64,000 nucleotides of DNA from Oleidesulfovibrio sp047973035 (GTDB lineage: Bacteria; Desulfobacterota; Desulfovibrionia; Desulfovibrionales; Desulfovibrionaceae). The translations under genes and the position numbers were made by a program. Shown here piece by piece: positions 59,985-64,000 of the stretch. The notes beneath the pieces were generated by a model. It ran no database searches. It saw nothing but the letters and a program-made list of their open reading frames with translations, and had not been told where the DNA came from. The DNA lies in NCBI RefSeq assembly GCF_047973035.1, contig NZ_JBKEBF010000037.1:186001-250000 (forward strand), written 5' to 3'. Numbering within the stretch: position 1 is the first letter of the stretch; each line of letters begins with the position of its first letter.

Positions 59985-61385
59985 CTACCCCTGTACTGCC
60001 CGCTGTTCAGCACTTGCCTTACTTGGACATGCCGAAATTTCGTCTGTCCCGATTTCATCTACCGCAGCTTCGTCGTAAGCATCGCGGCGTGCCAGGCGTT
60101 CGTTGTTTTCCGGCGTCAGGCTGGTCGTATCGTCCCAGTCAGAAAGCAGTTTTTCAATGCCGATTGCAGATGCTTCGTCCGCATCTTCTTCTTTCAAAGT
60201 CAGATGGCACGATTTGCAGTCGCGGTCGCAGTACGTCGCTTCATAACTGTCCGGCTCGGTGTATGTTGTGATTACGCCTTCGTAGTTGCGCAGAATGACT
60301 TTGTTTACACCTTGCGAAATGGCGTAGTTGGGCATCATGGGAATTTTGCCGCCGCCACCGGGCGCATCAATGACATACGTGGGCACAGCCATGCCGCTGG
60401 TGTGCCCCACAAGGCTTTCGATAATCTCAATACCTTTGCCCACAGGCGTCCGGAAGTGCGAAAGTCCCTCGGAGAGGTCACACTGGTACATGTAATAGGG
60501 GCGTACTCTGTTTTGCACCAGTTTCTGGTTCAGCGTGCGGAACAGGCGCGGGCAGTCGTTGACGTTGGCCAGCAATACACTCTGATTGCCCAGCGGAATA
60601 CCGGCATCGGCAAGGCGCGCAAGGGCGTCACGTGAGGTGCGTGTAAGCTCTCTAGGGTGGTTGAAGTGCGTGTTCAGCCATACGGGGTGATGTTTTTTAA
60701 GCACGTTCAGCAGGCTGTCTGTTATGCGGTATGGCAAAACCACGGGCATCCGGCTGCCGATGCGGATAATTTCTACGTGCTTGATGGTGCGGATTTCGCC
60801 CAGCAGCCAGTCGAGACGTTCGTCTGACAGCATCAGGGGGTCGCCGCCGGAGAGCAATACATCGCGTATTGTCGGGGTATTGCGGATATATTCGATACCC
60901 AGCATCAGCTGGTCACGACCGGGTACGGAGTCCTGATCGCCCACTTTGCGCTTTCGCGTGCAGTGCCTGCAGTACATGGAGCACAGGTTGGATACATGAA
61001 ACAGCACCCTGTCAGGGTAGCGGTGTGTGATGCCCGGCGCAGGGCTGTCTTCATCTTCATGCAGGGGGTCAGCCATGTCGTGCGGTCCGACATTAAGTTC
61101 ACGGATATCAGGGAATGCCTGCATGAACACAGGGTCGCTTTCATAATCATTCTGGTCGATAAGCGAAAAATAATACGGCGTGATGGACATGGGGAATTTT
61201 TCCAGTGTGCGCTTGTATAAGGAGCGCTTTTCATCGCTGAAGGTCACGCCGAGGATTTTTTCCGCTGCCTCAACAGTGCGGATAGAGTTGCGGACATGCC
61301 ACTTCCAGTCTCTCCATGAAGAGCCGGAAGAGTTTTTACCCATCATATTTACCACTTCACGCTGGCGATCATTCAATTCTCTCAT
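59985..61385 (-). CDS. ablA: Lysine 2,3-aminomutase
   Basis: 466 residues from ATG 61385, where AGGA is close; an open frame upstream to TTG 61484 adds an Arg-rich, unlike-family tail. The radical SAM cluster is C135-x3-C139-x2-C142 (CSMYCRHC), the W-x-D-W-x-W-x2-RN motif starts near 24, the SAM site GGDPL near 177 and the PLP lysine lies in APGGGGK near 337. A CysRD-CxxC tail (CDRDCKSCH) near 385 matches the zinc site. It converts L-lysine to beta-lysine and with ablB forms the acetyl-beta-lysine osmolyte pathway. The start is the least sure point. Confidence 0.93.
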   Translation of the reverse strand: MRELNDRQREVVNMMGKNSSGSSWRDWKWHVRNSIRTVEAAEKILGVTFSDEKRSLYKRTLEKFPMSITPYYFSLIDQNDYESDPVFMQAFPDIRELNVGPHDMADPLHEDEDSPAPGITHRYPDRVLFHVSNLCSMYCRHCTRKRKVGDQDSVPGRDQLMLGIEYIRNTPTIRDVLLSGGDPLMLSDERLDWLLGEIRTIKHVEIIRIGSRMPVVLPYRITDSLLNVLKKHHPVWLNTHFNHPRELTRTSRDALARLADAGIPLGNQSVLLANVNDCPRLFRTLNQKLVQNRVRPYYMYQCDLSEGLSHFRTPVGKGIEIIESLVGHTSGMAVPTYVIDAPGGGGKIPMMPNYAISQGVNKVILRNYEGVITTYTEPDSYEATYCDRDCKSCHLTLKEEDADEASAIGIEKLLSDWDDTTSLTPENNERLARRDAYDEAAVDEIGTDEISACPSKASAEQRAVQG

Positions 61386-62265
61386 AGTCCTGCTGAGTAC
61401 GGCTTTTTGCCGCGGGTTGCGTCGGGCCGGAAAGGCTGGTTCGTTCGGGGCAGAATGCCTTCGGCGCTTTCGAAATGTAGTCAATATGCATGATGTAAAA
61501 ATATAAAAAATGTATATTGCATAGTGACGTAAGATTTCGAAGACTGATTCTTGTTTATATTTTGTCTGTGTCTTATTTTAGTATAAGCGAGACGCATTTT
61601 TTGTCAAAGTGTGCTTTATTAATGTTGGATGAAGGTGTTTTAATGTATTTTTGCGTCACGAAAAATTTTTTAAAGTAGATTTTTTTCTTGTTTGCATTGT
61701 TATAGCTGTAATGATGCATAAAATAAAAAATAATTAAAGAGACTATTTTTACCCGTATTAAGCTATGTTCAAGTGAAAGCTTGATGGTCAAAGTGTTTGT
61801 TTTTTAAAGGCAATATAGTGTTGTCGATAAAATGGGGAGGCCAAAATAACGCTCAGTGATGACTGTTATTTGCTGTGCGTGAAAACTGTGTGAGCGACCG
61901 CTGCTACGTGTGTGCCTCTGGAGCTGTGTCTGCTCGATAGAGGCTAAGCAAGGGTATTCATTGCGGGGTTATAAGGGGAGGCGCGCAAAGTGCTTTTGGC
62001 TGTAAGTCTGGTTGCGGCGTGAACCACTTAGGAGTGAGTCACTTGTAGTACATAACGGGGCGAAGAAGCAGACGGTACGCAGGAATGCTTTCGGGCTGGG
62101 GGCGTTTGCTCCGCCTGCTGTGTATATGGTTGCAGGCCGCTGTAACTAAAGCAGCAGAGCTGTGTTCAGAGTTCGTTCGGTACGCGAACCCTTTTCCCGT
62201 GGTACAAAAAAAAGAACCGGCACATGGCCGGTTCGTCTGGGTAAAAAATAGAATGCGGGCGAAGA
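61386..62265. other. Long intergenic stretch before the adenosine-specific kinase
   Basis: Almost 900 bases without a supported gene, very AT-rich from 61500 to 61850, likely with the ablA promoter at its left. A weak 6-bp inverted repeat (AATAAC ... GTTATT) lies at 61846-61871. At the right end, 62205-62234 is a terminator for the minus-strand gene. Confidence 0.5.
62205..62234 (-). terminator. Terminator of the adenosine-specific kinase gene
   Basis: GAACCGGC (62214-62221) pairs with GCCGGTTC (62227-62234); nine A before it become T on the minus strand. Confidence 0.88.
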
Positions 62266-62748
62266 TTACAATTTGTAACCGATTGCACGCAGAAAGCCTT
62301 TGCGTTTTGCAATGTCATCTTCAGTTTCGACACCCTTGGGGGCAAATCCGTCCACAACGCCCATCAGGCCGCGTCCCTGTTCTGTTTCTGCCACAATGGC
62401 CTGCAAGGGGTTTGCTGTGGCGCAGAAAATGCGCACGACTTCCGGCACCTGCTGGATGGTGTTGACGATGTTTATGGGGAACATGTCGCGCATGAAGATG
62501 ATAAACGTATGTCCGCAGGCGATGGCCTGAGCATTTTTGATGGCAAGTTGGGTCAAAGGATCATCTGTGCCGCTCCAGCGGATAAGGCAGTCGCCGGATG
62601 CTTCGCAGAATGCCAGCCCGAACTTGGCTCCGGGTACGGTGCCTACGATAGTTTCGTGCAGATCTTCCACGGTTTTAATGAAATGAGACTGCCCCAGAAT
62701 CAGGTTGAGGCTTTCAGGATTTTCTACGGAAACGGTATGAAGCTGCAT
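62266..62748 (-). CDS. Adenosine-specific kinase (PF04008)
   Basis: 160 residues from ATG 62748, AAGGAGG ahead. The whole length fits the adenosine-specific kinase family: LNLILGQSHFIKTVEDL near 15, PGAKFGLAFCEASGDCLIRWSG near 40, GHTFIIFMRDMFPINI near 78, RIFCATANPLQAIVAETEQGRG near 105 and the end FLRAIGYKL. The family was described from a thermophilic archaeon and is unrelated to the PfkB adenosine kinase. It phosphorylates adenosine to AMP; the fold has no classical P-loop. It is transcribed alone. Confidence 0.9.
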   Translation of the reverse strand: MQLHTVSVENPESLNLILGQSHFIKTVEDLHETIVGTVPGAKFGLAFCEASGDCLIRWSGTDDPLTQLAIKNAQAIACGHTFIIFMRDMFPINIVNTIQQVPEVVRIFCATANPLQAIVAETEQGRGLMGVVDGFAPKGVETEDDIAKRKGFLRAIGYKL

Positions 62749-63218
62749 AATGCCTCCTTTCAGACGGTCGTATGGGCGCGTTTATGCGCCGGATGTGCGG
62801 GAATTGCCCGCACGGCATAAGAAAACGCGGTCTGTCTGTTCTGCCCTTGCCGCTGGTAAAGCGCAAGCAAAAGGCTGAAACCGGCTTAGCGGCAGATTAA
62901 AGGAGAAGAAATGAAAAAACGGCTTCCGTTACCGGAAGCCGTCTTAGCAGTTAAATTGTTCGCAAAAGAAAGAAGGTAATTTAAAGATAGCAACTGCCGT
63001 GCCAAAACTTTAAAACTTCAGTGTTTTATAATAACATATTGTAATTCAAAAGTTATTGCTTTGTCATGAACACGTAGTCATCTCCGGATGCGTAAAAAAA
63101 ATTTAACTTACCTCTACGGCAGGGGGGTGAGGTTAAAGTTTTTGCACCCCATTCCTGATGTGGACAAAGCAGGCGGAACGAAACCCGCAATGTTGTGCCC
63201 AATGGCAGAATGCACCGC
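62749..63218. other. Intergenic stretch with a hairpin and a possible micro-ORF
   Basis: About 470 bases. ACGGCTTCCG (62919-62928) with CGGAAGCCGT (62933-62942) forms a perfect hairpin with a T6 run on the minus strand, 280 bases beyond the hydrolase stop, so it may end a minus-strand transcript. On the plus strand AAAGGAGAAGAA is followed by ATG 62911 and 22 codons to a stop at 62979, overlapping the hairpin. The part 62990-63170 is AT-rich with no recognisable gene. Confidence 0.45.
62913..62942 (-). terminator. Rho-independent-like hairpin on the minus strand
   Basis: A 10-bp perfect stem, 62919-62928 with 62933-62942, loop TTAC; six A (62913-62918) on the plus strand serve as T run on the minus strand. 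It may end the hydrolase transcript. Confidence 0.65.
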
Positions 63219-64000
63219 TTAGCGCAGATAGCGACCTATCTCTGCCAGCAGCGCGCCCGGACGTTCCTCAATAACCAGATGGCCTGTTTTGGGGATGGTA
63301 ATAAGCGCCGATGTGGAAATGGTTCCATGCAGTGCACGGGCCTGCTGTATGGGAATCCATGTGTCTTCTTCGCCCCACAGGAGCAGTACGGGGCAGGATA
63401 TGCCGCGCATTTTTTCCTGAATTTCATCTGTATAAGCAGAGTCAGCCTGAGCAATCTGGCGATAAAAGGCAGCCTTACCGGCGGATCCCGTCCAAGGTAA
63501 AATTATTGAACGAAGCGTTTCTTCCGGCAAAGGCAGGTGCGCGGCTGTTTTCACGTAAGCCTCCACAATGGCCTCGTGGATATAGTCGGGCACGCCTGCA
63601 AAAACTTGTTCATGCTGTTGTACGTGCTTGAAAAACGGTGATCCCCAAGGTGACAGTGCCACAGGGTCGATCAGCACGATTTTGCGGAAGTCCCGTCCGT
63701 CCAGCAGTTGGGTGCGCAGTACCGTTGCTCCGCCAAAGTCGTGACCGATAATGAAGGGGGCGCTGAGCTGCCAATGGTCCAGCAGTGCGCTGAGTATGCG
63801 GTTCTGAATACCGAGAGAAACATCGGCATCGGATTTGTCGGATTGACCGTATCCGGCCATGTCATAATAGTACACTGTGTATGATTCGCGCAGACCGGCA
63901 ATAAGGTGGCGCAGGTTGTACGAAGACCACGGGGTGCCGTGCACCAGCACAACAGCAGGGCCGTTGCCTTCAACGTCGTAGCGGATTTCGCGGTTTTCAA
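63219..64000 (-). CDS. Alpha/beta hydrolase with Asp nucleophile (3' part)
   Basis: The start is beyond base 64000; 260 residues are visible and the reading frame is open up to the window edge (REIRYDVEGNGPAVVLVHGTP). The oxyanion loop is VLVHGTPW, the nucleophile elbow IIGHDFGGATV has Asp in place of the usual Ser, the acid is in WGEEDTWIP and the histidine in KTGHLVIEE. An Asp nucleophile with an active-site elbow GHDxGG points to the epoxide hydrolase/haloalkane dehalogenase branch. The substrate cannot be told; many members stay unassigned. Its stop at 63219 is followed by a long untranslated stretch with a terminator-like hairpin. Confidence 0.82.
   Translation of the reverse strand, partial: ENREIRYDVEGNGPAVVLVHGTPWSSYNLRHLIAGLRESYTVYYYDMAGYGQSDKSDADVSLGIQNRILSALLDHWQLSAPFIIGHDFGGATVLRTQLLDGRDFRKIVLIDPVALSPWGSPFFKHVQQHEQVFAGVPDYIHEAIVEAYVKTAAHLPLPEETLRSIILPWTGSAGKAAFYRQIAQADSAYTDEIQEKMRGISCPVLLLWGEEDTWIPIQQARALHGTISTSALITIPKTGHLVIEERPGALLAEIGRYLR

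Noticed and set aside
61386..61484. TTG start at 61484 for lysine 2,3-aminomutase
   Set aside because: No ribosome site; the added 33 residues are Arg/Pro-rich and outside the family pattern. The start at 61385 is preferred but not certain.
61573..61791. 72-codon frame on the minus strand in the AT-rich gap
   Set aside because: Composition follows the AT content only (Lys, Ile, Phe, Asn), with no ribosome site and no motif.

Overview
The window looks like a chromosomal segment of a sulfate-reducing member of the Desulfovibrionaceae (a Desulfovibrio or Oleidesulfovibrio type organism). The main grounds are a complete Tmc-type transmembrane redox complex (tmcD-tmcC-tmcB-tmcA) followed by a signalling block in an order I recall from Desulfovibrio vulgaris, an 8Fe/7Fe ferredoxin with an aspartate in place of one cluster cysteine (Desulfovibrio africanus Fd III type), many c-type heme and Fe-S proteins, and moderate GC content. 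The genus is inference; no rRNA or tRNA gene is present to settle it. I see no CRISPR array, insertion sequence, prophage or integron.

Layout. 1-4.1 kb: end of tag, a frame-broken AraC/GyrI regulator, an ACT-domain protein with a UPF0210/DUF711 partner, and a CsaA-like tRNA-binding protein. 4.1-12.6 kb: the tmc operon with a regulatory-looking leader, an unknown protein, a tandem Usp protein, two stand-alone receivers and a receiver-PAS-PAS-histidine kinase. 12.7-15.1 kb: two coupled exported cell-wall carboxypeptidase candidates. 15.3-19.1 kb: ilvE and the classical dnaX-ybaB-recR recombination/replication operon. 19.3-24 kb: methyltransferase, orphan peptide ABC ATPase, cobT and a divergent HtrA-type protease. 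24.2-26.5 kb: ferredoxin and a YkgJ/unknown/TPR operon. 26.5-32.3 kb: a GNAT enzyme, a broken EamA transporter and two sensor kinases, one with a periplasmic heme-c-like sensor domain. 32.4-41.5 kb: an Rrf2 regulator with an elaborate leader, ArsR with twin operators next to an ArsP-like permease, topA, an M48 lipoprotein peptidase, a muramidase-like protein and a second metal permease of the SO_0444 type behind a zinc-type operator. 41.8-46.4 kb: a dmsABC plus TorD-type chaperone operon. 46.5-54 kb: a MerR-like/zinc protein pair, HU, NlpC/P60, cysQ, an RsmF-like methyltransferase, an FG-GAP protein and an RluC/D-like pseudouridine synthase. 54.5-64 kb: an HTH-PBP regulator, der, an orphan TRAP-binding protein, the N-epsilon-acetyl-beta-lysine pair ablA-ablB, an adenosine-specific kinase and the 3' part of an alpha/beta hydrolase.

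How the genes work together. Energy metabolism is represented by Tmc (periplasmic tetraheme cytochrome to membrane and cytoplasmic HdrD-like subunit), the ferredoxin and DMSO reductase. Redox and metal sensing is prominent: kinases sharing a cysteine-cluster PAS, a heme-type sensor kinase, an Rrf2 protein with Fe-S-type cysteines, and two metal or metalloid permeases with recognisable operators. Several genes look like orphans of multi-gene systems (OppF-like ATPase, DctP-like binding protein), and two genes are broken by frameshift or deletion.

Limits: all family calls come from reading motifs in the translated sequence; no database search was run. Regulatory sites are pattern-based and have lower confidence than genes.
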